From Aquila chrysaetos chrysaetos (taxonomy: Eukaryota; Chordata; Aves; Accipitriformes; Accipitridae): a DNA stretch of 64,000 nucleotides. Under the pieces are notes generated by a model that ran no database searches, had not been told where the DNA came from, and worked only from the letters and a program-made list of their open reading frames with translations. Shown here piece by piece: positions 1-14,600 of this stretch (position 1 is its first letter; every line of letters starts with the position of its first letter). The translations under genes and the position numbers were made by a program. The DNA is taken from the NCBI RefSeq assembly GCF_900496995.4, contig NC_044020.1, positions 11,364,001 through 11,428,000 of the forward strand. Reading direction: 5' to 3'.

Positions 1-3000
1 TGGTTCTGAGTGATGATGTTGTAAATACTCTGATAAAGTAATCAAAATTTTATCTCATAGAAAAGTTAGGTTTGATTAAGAAGTAGAAAATTGTGAAACA
101 TAATGTACAAGATTAAGTTTAAAAATAGCTAACCATAGAAACCTCACCAGGAAGTTACTGGGTTTTTCTATGTTTTGCTTCAAGAAACTAAGGAGATTGT
201 CATGGACACCAGTGATGCTCCTTGAAAATCCCCTTACCCTTCCCATCTTGATTTGAATAGGAAGAATTCCAATCAACAGAGTTGAGGTAGAACTGACCAA
301 TGATTGTTTTGGGGTAAGAGTATTGATAAGGTTATATAACTAACAAAACCAACCATTATAAAGGTTAAATTTAATAGCAAACATATTATGCATTTTTATG
401 TAAAAGAAATTATGTAACAATGACTTGACAGAAAAAGTATATAAAAACTGATGGATTTCAAAACTAAGGTGGACACGTTGGGCAGAGCTATCCCCCGTGT
501 CCCCAGCGCTGCAGTAAAGAAGTGCCTGCTTATCTACTTTGTATAGATGAGTTTTTCTTCCCATTGCTAACAATAAGACTAGATTTTTCTAAAATGAGGT
601 TGGCTGAATTTATTGGGAAGTAGAAGTAACCTTTTTCCATTCTGTTTTTTGTGGTTAGTTTTTGGCAAGCTACATTTAATTCTTAAATTTTTCATTTGGG
701 TTTTTTCCTCCCCACACCAAAGAGGAAGACACTTGAAACAAATTCTTCTCAACAGTTTCACTATTGTACAACTACATAGTTAACGAAGTTTCCCCTGATT
801 TAAGGTAAAATAGATTAGACTAGTTATTACAAATCTCATAGATACCTAAGCAGCCAAAAGCATATCTTCTCTGAGCTTCATCCTCAAATCTCTAGCATCT
901 GTGATTTCTGCCTATGACACACTTTACTGTTGTTGTCTCCCACCTGGTATAGGACATACACAATTATTGACAAGCATGTCCCAACTGCTTTTCCTACAGC
1001 AACCATTAATGAAACATCCCATGGAAGCTGTTTCTGCCAGCTTTTCTTTTGCATTAAACAGAATATCCCAGAAACTAATCAATGTTTTAAAATGTTTGTA
1101 ATAACATCTGGCACAGAATACATACTTCTGTATGGCATGAATGGACAGGATCATCCATCCCTTTGTGTCTTGCTAGTATGTTATTTCCTCAGCAGCAAGT
1201 GTTACAAGTTTAATGCCAGCTTAATAGAAACAAATAAATCTGGAAGTATAATTGATATTTATGCAATTTCTCTCAATTACATAACACACACAGGCTAATC
1301 AGATTTTGAAGGGGAAGACAAGAGCATGATAGCCAGGCTGGCAGTCTCAAAGAGTTAAGCTTAAGCTAAAGAAATGCTGTTGTGGCAGAGAACCGGGGAG
1401 TGGAGACAAGTGCAGCAGCTCCTGATGGGTGCCATCCTCAGAGAAGCAGTGAAGTTGAGAGCATATTTCTCTCCTTCACATGCACATCCAGTATCCCTGG
1501 CTTGGTCAGCCAAATTACCCTGCAATCACTTGTGAACTCCAGGGGTTTTGGTGAAAGTTTGGTTTATGTTGATTTTAAGTTTAAGAACAGAACTCCATTT
1601 GCAGGAATTTTCAAGCTTTGTCACCTTTGACAGTTTCCAAATCAAGCACAAAGAGCAGAATGAAGAAATGATTTGTTACAAAGACTTTGGTTGCAGGCGA
1701 GTTATTTTGATCAGTATCAGGTCCTCAAATTGTTCTTAGACATGCTTTTCCATGTTGCTCTACAGTTACATTTCTTAAGAGACCTGCATTGCTCCAATTA
1801 CTCTCCACTTCCTTCACACATTTATATGGTATACCCTTCAAGTTTTAATTCATTTAAGAGCCTTTGTAGTGTGCAAACTATTCAATCATCTTTTGCCTGC
1901 ATAGCTCCTAGCAATAGACAATGTCCTTTCCCAGATGTTTATTTTGCATCCAGCGTGAAGCAGTATTCCCTTGCTTGTGTTTGAGACTTGCAAAACAACC
2001 AGAAGACTCACATTTGCCTCACAAATAGTTTCTTAACTGCTACCTTCTGTCATTCACAAAGACCTGAGCGGCAGGAGCATCTTGTTCACCTTAAGTTAAC
2101 CTGCCTCATAAAACAACCACAAGCACTGACATATTGTGACTCCACTGGAAAAATTAGGAAGCACCTAGGCACATTTAGACCAGAGTTTAGCACACAAAAC
2201 TTTGTTTATTGCTCAGCACTTGTAGCTTATGTCCACCAGCTGTGCCCATGACCCAAGCCAATTCCTGCAGCCAGGGAGAGGAGTGTCTTGTGGAGCTGCC
2301 CCTCTTGGGCTCTCCTGGTGACAGGCACTGCAGCCCCAGCATTTCCATCACCACACAGAGCAAAGGAGATACATGTCAACCAGCTCCAAGCCCTCACTGG
2401 ACACCACAAATCTTCTAATGTTTATAGGTATTCATCTTTCCATGTCACCCCTTCTCACCTCTGTCCCATTTACACCATTTTGTCTCAAATTTGTTCTCCT
2501 TTTACATTATAGTCAATTACATTGTTATTGTCAGTGATAAAGCTTTATTTCCTAACCCCTTGTTATAATTCGCAAGATTTATGAGTGACTGTACAGATCA
2601 ACCCCCAACAGACAGGTTCAAATAAAAATCTAAACATCTGCAATGCAATCCACCCCTGAGACTTACAGTTGTCTTGCCATCATTTCAGACATACTGTCAA
2701 TTACTAGACACAAAACAATCAATGGGCTTCTGAATTAGTGGGTGGTCATGGAAATTAAGGTAATTACTTATTCCTACCTAGACAAAGCAATTAAGCACTT
2801 CCAGCTTTTTTTGTGAATGAACCTAACATGGGTGTTCAAGGGAGGCAGACCATTTTAAGTGAGGGCTACAGCACGAGAGGTCAAACACATGTAAAATAAC
2901 AGGAAACAAGAATACCCGGAAAATGTCTGTTAAAGAAGATGCACAAGGGTGATAAATGTTGCTTGGACCATTGCAAGGAAATTATGCAAAATACAGCACG

Positions 3001-3689
3001 TGGGCAGGACCAGTGGAGCGAACACAAAACTGCAGAAAGGAGTCCAATAGTGCAGCACATGTCCCAAGCAGCACTGGGAAAATGAGTGAAAAGGAAAGGA
3101 GAGAAAAGCTACTCCAGGAGCCTCAGCTTCACCTCCTCTGAAACATTTTGCCACAGTGACACCACTCACTGCCTCAGGACGGCTGATCAGCTTCTGCCCC
3201 AGCAAAGCCTTCACTCACTCCGCTTCAGCCCTGCCCAAGATCCATCTCAGTGCCACACTTCTCTACTGTGCTGCTGGTCTCATCCCAGCACCTTCTCCAG
3301 GCCAGCCTCAGCTCTTTGGCTCCCTGAACTATTCTTGCCCTAACTACATACCTGAACTCTTTACACTGTAAGCAATCCAGGGTTAAGCAACTCATTAGTG
3401 CTCGGTTTCTTATTGTCTGCTATGTACTAGTCAATGAGGTTGGCATAAATCCTACATAGAGCTGCTTTAATTAAGTAAACTTGCAAAGCAAGCATGCACT
3501 GTACCCTTAGTCTACAGGAAGCTTACAGGCACATATTGCTTAAAATTCACAATACTAAACAACCAGAACTTTCTGTCGTGTGAAAGGGTAATTTGGCAGA
3601 GAATAAACCCCTTGAGTTCCAGCTTATCCTCAGATATCAGAGGGGCTGGGGGCAGCTAGGTTTAGATTCTGAGTGATATCCAGTTTGGC
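1..3689. other. Intergenic DNA without a recognised gene
   Basis: AT-rich, with only short ORFs lacking family features or splice-linked partners. An AATAAA (minus) near 2.2 kb and a GC-richer patch at 2.23-2.42 kb could be an old repeat. Nothing else is supported. Confidence 0.6.
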
Positions 3690-4137
3690 ACTATTAGTCC
3701 GGTCACGTTCAACTTATTGAACTCTCACAATTACAGATGCACTTTCAGCTTAGTCTTGCTCCATCGACTCACACAGTCGGACTTAGAGTTTGGCAGCACC
3801 CAATGAGAACCTTTTACGGCCAGCTTAACGAATAGTAAAGTTTATTGAAGCAACAGAAATACAGGTTCTTATGGATTGCCGGTGATAAATACACTGTCGG
3901 CAAAAGCAAGTGCAAACATTGAGATTATGAATAATACAGTGCGTGAAATCAGAAAAGCGACTCTCTATATAGAGGTTTATAAGTTTTCCAAGTAAGCACT
4001 CAGTATAGTCTGGATCTTACCCAAAGGTGTCCCTGTAGGGGGGAAGAGTGGCTCAGCCCATCAACTGATCCCAGGAGTCAGATGTAGTCTGGGATGGTAT
4101 CGTCCCTGACTTGTTTTCAATGATGCCTTCCCTAACA
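3690..4137 (-). mobile_element. 3' LTR of a truncated retrovirus
   Basis: On the minus strand a polypurine tract (AGAAAGGGGGAA, 4138-4150) directly precedes TGTTAGGGAAGGC, the usual PPT/LTR junction. AATAAA follows near 3.84 kb. The outer end near 3.67-3.7 kb is uncertain. Confidence 0.65.
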
Positions 4138-4800
4138 TTCCCCCTTTCTTAGGCCATTTTTATACAATTCTTTACCTTCAGGGTGGAGCTTTAGTGACTC
4201 TAGTCACACATACCTTTATTATGATTGGTATAAAAGTCTCTCGCTTTGCTTTTAAAGGTATAGATTAACAAAAATTCAGAGTGCAGGCTCAGTGAGGGGT
4301 GGTCACACTTTGGAGGCGGGTAGTCTTTGGGATGGAGGTGTGTTTTGGTATTATAATGACATTATAATGAGCAAAGTTCACACAAAGGACGGCATTTTGT
4401 CAAAATACGACAGACTATTGGCCCAGGGTGACAAATATGCAGCTTATCAGTACCATAGTACCATGAAGTTCCCATCTCTGCAGTGATTCACAGAGCCTGG
4501 CCACAGAGTCTTCACTCTGCTCCACCCTCCATGCCATTTTGCAGGCAATGTTGTCTAGGGAACCACTGTGGAATGGATTCCTTGCATACCAGTTGCATTC
4601 CACCCTGAAAGCTTCTTCGATGTTATACCTTTCCTTAATGTGTGAACAATGCCATACCTTTAATATAGGCTTAATTTCTAAGTCACCTCCAGTAATTATT
4701 CCACACTTTCAAACTGCAGGCTTCTACACAAGGTTTAAAAGCCTGCAGAAACTTGAGTCCCAGTAGCTTTATACTAGGACTGCAAAACAAATGTTATTTA
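4138..4800 (-). pseudogene. Internal retroviral remnant upstream of the 3' LTR
   Basis: Sequence beyond the polypurine tract should be the 3' end of env or a leader. The minus-strand frame 4415-4603 is open, but I do not recognise a domain. The 5' part of the element is missing or too decayed. Confidence 0.3.
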
Positions 4801-7800
4801 CTCAATCTGATTGTAAATTCTTGCCAGCATATTGAGTGAGTCTCTTAAGTGAAATCTTCTAGCCAGCCCTATGCAGCAGCTTGTAAAATTGCAAGCCCTT
4901 CCCTTAAAGCCTTAGGCCTCTGGTAAAGCATCTCAGATAGGTACTTGCTAGTTAGCAAACCGCTGATACTCATCCTTCCCAACTCTGAGCTTCTGCCTCC
5001 AGATATCCAAAGCTGCCTCCAACCTGGATCTTGCCAGTCTTGAGCAGAACCATTTTAGCTCACACATCTTGCTTCACTGTCTTTCAGAAGCCTCCTGCCA
5101 TTTATCAACACCTATCAATCTCTTAAAGGCTTACTGCATTTATAATTTGCAGCTGAGCATTTTTTGTGATGCAGATAGCCAATAACTGTGCTACTAGAGA
5201 GTAGACAGACTCCTCAGTAACACACTAACTAGTCACTCAAACCAACTTCCACACTAATCAGAGAGAAATACGACACAGCCTGCCTTCAACACTTATCTTC
5301 CACCTCAAATTCCATATCATCACATTTTCCTTCTCCACATTTCCTCCCAGTATGAACTAATGAGGTTCTCATATGCTCACTGACATAGTTCTGCCTATGT
5401 GAGACCATTTCTGAAATTGCTGGAGACAAAGAACAGGAAACATTGTTTTTACTTCACCCACTATAGAACTCACTGTACCCCAGCATTGCTTGTGGTCTCC
5501 TACACAAATACCACCTCAGCTCCAGCTCTGAAAAGGGAGCTATACAAACTATCTTCCCCTTACCTGCCCATCATCTGTGATTTGGGCCCACCATCACTCA
5601 AATCAGGAGATTAGCGTATTAATACCTTACATTCATCCTTTGAAGGGACAAAAGCAGGACACAAGGTCTGCTTTCTTACTGACATGCATCAAGTCCAGTT
5701 TCAAGTGACAACAGAGTCCACTGATCAGACACAAGCTACACTGGCTAACAACGTGAGATACTGTGTCCTAACAGAAATAGTACACTTGTTATCATGGAAA
5801 GAGGATCTTGTAATTCATACAGGTTAATGAACCAGAAAGCAGGAACAGCTAGTGACTATTGGGCAAAGAAACCTTCTGGCTTTGGAGAGAAGGCACATGC
5901 CGTACCCTTTAGCTATCAGTAATTGGGAGTCAGTGCAAGCCAGTCTAACAGAGCTCACCCAGCAGTAGATGTTCAAGAATTAATTATGGTACACATTGCT
6001 GCCATATTCTTCACTTATGGAAGTGTCCAGGAACTGAGATGACTTATCAAATGCATTATCTGTTATAAGCTATTAATACAGGAAATAAGTGTAACTAAAC
6101 TCACTGTGAGACATTATGGAAGGGGAAGGTACTTTTACTTTAAAAGTTATTTCACTTCTACTCATTTTCTCATACTTCAGGCATCAAAGATATATGTATC
6201 AGAATGAACTCACCAGGATCACCTGCACATCACCTGGAGGACACAAACCAGCTATTGAGTCTTCTCTGCATCTCTTGGGCTCCTCTTGATTGACTATGAC
6301 AGGAGTTTTTGTTGCTTTTTGGACGGATCACATAGGAGTCACCAGGAATTCTAGCAAGAGCAATTAATCGCCTTGGATCCTTAGGCCTTCAGTAAAGTTA
6401 CTGCCTACCATCTTTTTCCTATTTTGTCAGGCCTATCCTGACAAAAACAGGAATATCATCAGGGCTACAGTTTGTCTTTGTGTTGATCTAACAGGAAGAG
6501 TACAGCGCAGCGTGCTGTAAATTTGTTGCTACCCTCCCGCTGCCAGACTGCACATCAGGAAGCAAGAAGAGCAAAGCTGCTCCCTAAGGGACCAGCACCA
6601 GGAGCTGGGGGGATCCTACAGCCATCGCCCTCACCGGCCGGGGCCCCGGACCCCAGTGCCTGGGCAAGGGAAGCAGGTCACACCTGGAGACATCAGCCGA
6701 GAGTCCAGAGCTTGAGACAACATCATGGTAATGATACAGGTTCAGGGCTAAGCCAGTCCACACGTTGAAGGCTAGGTCAAGGAGCTCCACAGCCCGGCAC
6801 AGCTGTAGCTGAGCTGAAGCTAGCACTCCTCCAACACAGCTCAGGCAAGGAGTAAAGGCCCAGCTTAAATAGAGCTCTTGAGCCCATGCTGTGGGGAGGA
6901 GGTCTCAGGTGAGGTTGGTCAGGTCTATTAAGGCTTATTAGCATCCTCAGGGCCCTGACACTGTAGGTCTTCTGCTGATAAGTCATATGTGTCATAGCCA
7001 TGTTAGAGTGCAGGTCTTCGGGTGTGATACAAACAGCATGCTCCTCAGGGCTTACCACTTTTATTGCTGTTAGCCCTCTCCCCAGTTAGGGACCAACACG
7101 GGGCATTCTTTTAACCCTTCCTCTATTGTTTTTCCTGCTGCTTTCACGTGCAAATGTTTCCATTCATAATCCATTCACAGTAATCTTAATACTTTTACTA
7201 CAAATCTCGATGTTAGGAAGTCAAAGCAATAAACCTATATGGGTGTTTAGCTTCTCTAAGTAAATGTGAAACAAACTCTCTTCCACAGTCCCTATAAACT
7301 GTCATTGTCTCCATGGTAAATATCTATTACTCTACTAGAGGACTAATGCTATGTCTGTATCATTGTATATTGCAATAATAAAGAAGCGGGTACTTGGAAA
7401 GGATTTTAACATTTTTGGATTGCCTTCTTTCACTCTTCATATCACATGACCTTTCCTGGAGATTACAGGGAACTGTAATCAACATTTTTCTTTCTCTAAA
7501 GGGAAAAGGCCTTATTATAGTTCTTGCTTTTTGAAATCACTTCCTAGCTGAGTGACACCTTTCTCAAAGCTCTAGTCATTACTGTGGATTCAGTGGATGT
7601 AGCGTAATCAGGACCATTGTAGTTTTGCCTGGACCAGAAAGTATGGAGCTAAGAAGGTAGTAGAAGTGATAAAAGATCAAATTAGGACACTGATACTGAG
7701 AGAGCAATTGTAGGCTCATAGGAAGTAATTAGGCATAGGGTGACCTGTTTGTATTTTATATTACAAAAATAAAACTAAACTTCCTACTCCAACTAGTTCT

Positions 7801-10409
7801 TCAAGCACTGTCTTACAATGATGTTTCTAGGGGTGGTGAAGACTGCCTTATTGATTCATCAGGCCAACACAGCTGCAGCCATGTGATTTGCATTAACAAG
7901 AACTGTGATGAACTATCCATGGAAGCATCATAAATGTTATTTTCAAAATGAAATTATGCAGTGAGATCACTCTGCTTGACCTCAAAGCACATAATTGAAC
8001 ACGTTAAACTGGCTGCATCTCTCTGAAGAACTCAGGGTGGTTTTATACAAGATAGTCCAAGAAAAATCTGAACTTCCATGAGAAATTAAAAATTCCTTAA
8101 TACATGCTATGGGCTAAAAGGCACTACGTAAGAAAAATGTTGTAATATGTAGATCGTGAACAGTCACAAGATCTGTAGTATAAAAAAAATGGAAGCCATT
8201 CTGAAGGTTTCAAGCTGAGTGTCATAGATGAATAAGATGTAATCTGCAGGGTAATAAAAGTCTGCCAGTTGTAAATAAATAATCAATTGAAAATTACGTT
8301 GGGATATCCAAATACATCTTCTTTGGTTGCAAGGCTATTTAGCCAGATGTGCTTATCTGTGTATCTTATTCGAAGACAGGAAAAGATTTCATCCTTTACG
8401 ATGAAGTATTCAAGGCACCCTGTACACGTGATGCATTAACTGTGTCTGAAAACTGCAGTCTCCCACACAGAGATGTCTGTATGGGTCCCTCATTACGTCT
8501 GTCATGCTGAAGCTCTGCAGCTGCCCTGGGGTGGCTACAGCTTACCTCTCAAGCCCCCTCACTTGCTTATCAGACTCAGAAGAGAGAACTAAGACTGTAG
8601 CTGTTTTTAAGAATCCGAGTCATCACTGCAATCTTGCTATCTTTCTCACCTTCACAGTCCTACTCTACTAGTTGGAACCCCTGGCTAAATATCTGCAGCG
8701 TAACATAGAATATCTGCACTAGAAGCCATAGCTGTTTCCTTCCTGCTCCTCCTCTCCATGGAAGGATTGACAGAAAGCAGGCGCTTGAAGGTGACATGAG
8801 AAAACTAAGGGAAATGTTGTGTGTTATTACTCATTACTGGGAAACAGAGACCTAGCTGGTGCTTCCATAGTGTTAAAGCAGTGTCACCTCTTAAAAAGAT
8901 GGTCATAAGACAGGGAGAAAGGAGTCATGGGATATTTAGTAAGGGACTCCTGCATATAGAATGGGAAGGCTCCCAGGCAACTTGCAGATGGCACGTTTGG
9001 TTCTTGCTACGATAAGCACTCCTCAGCGCCTAACGAACGGCAGCACCAGTGTTCATGGATACATGCGCAACACCGTAAGCACTGTGGTAAATCCTTTCCT
9101 CATATGAAACAATGAATTGTGGGTGAGGATAGACATGGTCAGTTGTAGGAGGCTGTCAAAATTTTATCAAGTTAAAATTGCAACTCTGAAAGATGCCACT
9201 TATCTATCATCACCCCTAAACATTTCTAAACTCAAACAGGCATTTTTTACGATTAAGGCAGTCTCCCTTCCTTTTCTGCTTCCTCTTAGGCCTTAGACAA
9301 GAGAGATGAAGTAGTAGTTTTGTACACAGCACCATTTGTTTTGAGAAAGGAAAAACAAAGGGAATTTCAATTGTTTGCTAAGGTACACATGACTCTGCTA
9401 GAGTTGTTCATGTAGAGGTCGTCTTTTTGGAAACATACTCTGGTATCTTCTTCAACACAGCACGTACGTTCAAAATCATTGAAAATAAAGTCCTCACTGA
9501 GTGAATCCCATCATCTCTTGTGCCTGGAGAACCAAGCCATAATGCTGTGTCACTAAGTGAAAAAAAAAAAAAAATTGCTGTCAAACAAAACACAGTAGAA
9601 ATTATAATACCATTTTACTGATATTTAAACTAATCTGTCAACGTCCTTTTTTTTCGGTTCAGTGACCTCCTGACTCCTTAAGTACTAAACAGAGCTCTGA
9701 AGTGCAAGTGAAGTAAGATTTATGATTACTCACTTCAACATAGGTCCATCTGGTGTCATAACCTGAAGGGAACTGAATACATTTAAGTAAAACTGATAGA
9801 GCGATGTGACAGTAACACTGCCATAATTAGACAAATAGTAATAACAAGTATAATGCAAAAGCATTGTATATATGTATATATTCTCTTAATGAACCATTGT
9901 TTCGTAGAAAAAAAATTTAATGAAGCTTGAACAAGAATGTGTGCACAACGTATTCACTGACCCTAGAACAAGAATGTATGCTCTCTATAAGTAGCATGTG
10001 CAAAGGTTGTCAAGATGCCACATCTGGAAAACATTGTTTTTGTTATCAGAAAAGCGTATCCTGAAGGACGTCTAAGAAAAAAGAGAACTGTTAGAAAATC
10101 AGCCAACCACTGTACAAGAGTCATGTAACTTTTGAACAAGAATAATTGTGTAACTGATGGAAACAACATGATCTTTAGATTGTGTACAAGGCTGCAACAA
10201 AATGAACTAGTTATGTGGGTGACATTGTTTCAGAACGAGGTATGCAGAATCAAACATTCTGGCATTCTTTAATGCTTTGTTTGCAAGTATTATCTTGCTA
10301 TCATTAAAGAAAACAAACCACAAACGCTTGTGTAGGATCTAGTATCCAGCTTTAAGGCCTCGTTGCAATGTGAGTGCAACACTGGATTAGGATACTGTTA
10401 AGGTAATTC
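4801..10409. other. Intergenic DNA without a recognised gene
   Basis: No exon or repeat with clear ends. A GC-rich patch at about 6.52-6.90 kb stands out against the background but has no identifiable coding content. Confidence 0.6.
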
Positions 10410-10870
10410 ACACCGTCCAGGCATCCAGTTCCCTGCAGTTCGGACCCTAGGTTTCCTGCAGCAGAGTCTCAGGCACCAGATTCCATAAAAGAAGTAATTT
10501 AATTGAGTGGTACAGCAGTAGGAGCAGCTCGAGCTGGGTGCTTCCAAAGAGGGACCCTGGAGAAAGAAATCCCTGGGCAATTATACCCTTACGATCTACG
10601 CACCCGCCCCTCACACGCTCTTCATGCGCCTTTCACACACCTTTTGGTCCAATGGTGATTTCTGGTCTGGGATCTTCTAACATTTTATTGGATTCCTTCT
10701 CTGTCTCCAGGCAGGCCCATAACTGTTCTTATCTTGTCAAATTGCAGCTTCTGCTGACAGATGTAGCATCCTTATCTTCTGGTTTGCGCTGGCTCTGGAG
10801 GCCCTCTTTTGCTTAACTAGGTAAAAGTTCATCATATCTAGGTGAAAGTTCACAGCTTGCAGCCTAAGGC
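10410..10870 (-). mobile_element. LTR-like sequence
   Basis: A distinct, CpG-bearing segment in AT-rich DNA, with a composition and layout like an avian LTR read on the minus strand. No terminal TG/CA pair or target duplication could be fixed. Confidence 0.3.
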
Positions 10871-13589
10871 TTCAGCAAATCTAGCTACTCGTGCTAAGTA
10901 AGTAATGCTAAACAAACAGTATACCGAATCACACAACATTATGCTGTAACCCCTGCATCCTAATGCTAAATGATTGACTCTGAGAGTCTATTTAAAGCTT
11001 ACTTATTTAAGCTAAATGACTACTACTTAAGCTAAAAGACTAGTATTTCTTAACAGATATGTTGGGACTATGGTATAGCTTCACAGTGGATGAAAATGTT
11101 CTCTTACAGCTGAAGTTCTGATCTCTTCAGTTTTACCTAAGAAAGTCTTCCAGAATCATGACCTCTGTCTTAAACTATGAAATTATTTTGGAAACCAGGT
11201 TTTAATCAAATAAAGTTGGTCTTAAAAAAGCTAGACACAAATCTCTAAGTGGAGCAGGGAAACCCAGTAATTGTTGATAACTCTGTCAAACAAAATATTG
11301 AGTTCCTAGTTCTCAGGAGGAGGAAAGGAACACCAAACAACATGACTGACAAGTTCAATTAATTCAACAGACCAAGCGATGGATAGGCTGTGCTAAGAAA
11401 AGCTTCTCACTCTCACACACACGAACACACATCCCGTCACCTGAGACCAGCCCCATCTACCACTGCGACCAGACGGTGCGGCTGAGCCCAGGGGAACCAT
11501 CCACTCGCTCTCTCTGACCTGGCTCAGTGTCAGCCTCTTGGGCAGCAACTTGGCTCTGGCGTGTAACAGTTCCACCTCGCACCCTCTGCCTGTGCTCAGT
11601 GTCAGGCCTCCCCCTAAGGACCTCTGCTGCTAAGGGGGTTTTGTACCCAGATGTCAGCATGGACTGCCAGTCGGATCAGTTCGTGACGATACTGCAGTAT
11701 ACCTTTCCAGCAGTTTCAAGTAGTGTTCTGTAGGAGGAAATTTAAAGGCAGCAGAAGGTCACGGGCTCGTGGTTATGGGAACCTTTGCACCGAGATGGTA
11801 CAGTAAGAAAATTGTCAACCCAGCACAAATATACAGAGAATTTTTGTGTTGAGACAATAGGCGAGTCACTGGTTTAGCATAAATGAATTGCCGATTTAGC
11901 AAAAATGCATTCAGCATTCGGCAAGATATATGGTAAATAATGTAACAATTAAGTCGGCTACATAAGGGAGATGGTATTGGATACAAAGGGACTGGCCATC
12001 TCCGGATCAGTCTCACCGACTGCGATTCACCTGAGAACATCAGTGTGAGTGAAAAAAGAAAGTAAAAAGATCACAGGTCACAGAAACTAAAGGGGATAAA
12101 ACATCAATTCACAAACTATGGAGTCACAGCAGCAGCAGCAGATCAGCATTGAAGACCCCAGTATCTTGGGACCAACTGCTGTGGAAGCAAATATTGTCCT
12201 CTAGAGCACTTCAACGTGCCAGACAGGACACTCTGGGAGCCACTGTGCCAGAAACATGGACCCTAGTGGCAACACTGGCATTCCTGCACACCTTAACAAG
12301 TTAGGAGAACTTGAGATCTTACTTATCATAATTATATGTTGCTACACTTTACATAGTTTATAGTAATTATGTGATTGAATGCTTAGGCTATTAAAGGATC
12401 ATGCCATATATGTTTGCACATTTACAACCTCTATCCTCCACTGGACAATGCTATGTTTTAGACCAGACCAGGCGTAAGGTTCTTTCCAGATCTCAATAAA
12501 AAAGGCAGCTCACAAGTATACGTGGTTAAATGCTACTTACTGAATAATGAGAATCTAAGAGTAATGGGTCAATCTCATGTCCTTTCTCATGCTGGGAAGC
12601 CAAAGGTGTGGCATTTGAGACCTCTTCAAGGTGGCCATGGCATGGTGTGTGGAATTCCCAGCTGTGGTGAAGTTCAGAATACCTCACTGCCTGTACTGCT
12701 TTTAAAGTCTTTGACACCCTTTCTCCTAACACCCTGCCCCTTGACTAACACCAGCAGCGTAGGCAGGATGCCGCCCACATTACCCATGTGAGCTACGATT
12801 CTCTCCAATCACACTGCCATTGCCGGAGCCATGGGGTGGCACGACTCTTACCCACATTCAGAAGGCATTCGTACGATGGATGTGGCTGCCAGATGACCAG
12901 GATGCCAAGTGTCCCTGGCAGTCAGCTGGAGCCATGGCATCACTCATGATCCCGTGTTTGCTATTGGTGATTGGGTGAGTTGCTGTATGGGCGTGTTGCT
13001 GCTCGTCTTTCTCACTGCCTCAGCAAAGCTTTGTTTTATAACTTGTTGTCAGACTCCATTACTGTTTGGACCAGACTTTTTCCTCACAATACAACCATTA
13101 ATCTGTTGTCCAAAGAATGAGAAATTTCCATGAAGGACAGGTCATACGTGTCAAAACATCAATCAGGACCATCTATACCTCCTCTTGTAACATCTGTAAA
13201 CTAGCATAACAGGACATGGATTGGGGCTGCTGCCCAAAGCAGATTGGGTCATTCAGTGTTCACTTAAGTGGAGCAGGACATTCAGTGCTACATACAGGCA
13301 CCAGCTGGGAAGGCCTAGTCATAGTTGCATATACCTCAGGATCACTAACTCCTCATTACAATGTCTTCTGATATGGTTCCCACTATACACTGTTACACCT
13401 TTTGTTCCTGCTAATGTGTTCTCCTGTCAGTTGTCACCAGTTGTCAACACAGCTCCTGCTCGGTTCTGGCTCCACGGTCCCATTTGTTACAACTTACCGC
13501 TCTCAGCCTCTCTTTGCGTTGTACTCGACCCTCGGCCAAGATTAGGCTATAGTACTCCTCTCACTTGCATAAAAACTGACAGGCATTCC
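10871..13589. other. Intergenic DNA, possible old LTR material
   Basis: The 11.76-12.06 kb segment has several TCGGC/CCGA elements and TACATAAGGG, and may be a decayed LTR. A short (CAG)5 run lies near 12.13 kb. No gene is recognised. Confidence 0.5.
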
Positions 13590-14600
13590 TGTCACGACCC
13601 AATCAGCAAACTACCCTGGGTAGCGCGGGAGGTCGTGTAAAGCTCGAAATCCCTTTGGAGTAGATTAAGGTGAAACGTTGCCAAACGACCAATCAAATTG
13701 TTTATTGAGCACAAACATTAACGAAGCCTATACGATATTGTGAGAACTTTAGATATTGCTGTCTGTCAGGCGAGTCACAAAACCGAAGGGAAAGGGAAGG
13801 GGAAAAGTTTACCCAATTTTACAAAATGATTCAACATCAAACTTTAACTCTATGGATGAACTGTTCAGATGACTACAACATCAAACTATGTACATAAAGT
13901 GAGGTAGATGCGGCGAGAAAGAGAAAGAGCAAGACAAGGTGCTGACCACAAAGAGAAGGAAGAGCAAGATAGAAAAGAGAGAGAGAGAGACAGAAGGTAT
14001 CACCACCATAGGATCCAGCAACATCCCATTGGTCCTCTTGATTGCCAGTGTCCTGATGGTGGGGCATCTCCCACCCTTGTTGGTGTCATGGTGGTGAGGG
14101 TCTCCCCACTTCTTGGCTGGGTGGTGCAGGGTATCCCACCCTTGTTCCTGATGGTGCCCTTTTATGCAGTCCAAGTCCCCAAAATCTCCACCCAGTTCCA
14201 ACTTGAGTAGTTAAGGCAACAGAGACCCACAAGACAATCCTGTCGTTTCTCCAGTCCACTGTGCATGCTTGAGGGATCACCGGGTGCCCCGATTAAGTGC
14301 CACGACTACCAGCCAAACTTTTGTTGTATCTGCGCCGTTGAGGTTGTGAGAGATTGCACCAGGCTGCAGGTGTCGTTGTTGGGGTACAAGTGGACCGCAG
14401 GGCTCTGCTCCGTAGACTGGTGCTTGTGGTTTCCTTTTTGCCAAGAAATGTTTGTACAGTCTTGTGGTTTCCTTGGTGCCAAGAAATGTTTAAGGCAAAT
14501 GTCTGACGCCTGTCCCTTACAGTTCCCACTATCACAGTATCAGCTGGCATGATGGGCTAGGTGGATCCTTACACAGAGTTCAGAATAAAAATGGTGTCTG
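13590..14600 (-). mobile_element. LTR-like sequence, minus orientation
   Basis: Begins TGTCACGACCCA, the reverse of the TGGGTCGTGACA end of the LTR at 25398-26359, with AATAAA (minus) about 110 bp inside (near 13.70 kb). The distal end is uncertain. It includes a purine-rich stretch (AGAGAGAGAGACAG) near 13.98 kb. Confidence 0.55.

Noticed and set aside
13881-14210. ORFs of about 100 codons on both strands
   Set aside because: Purine-rich simple sequence inside an LTR-like element.
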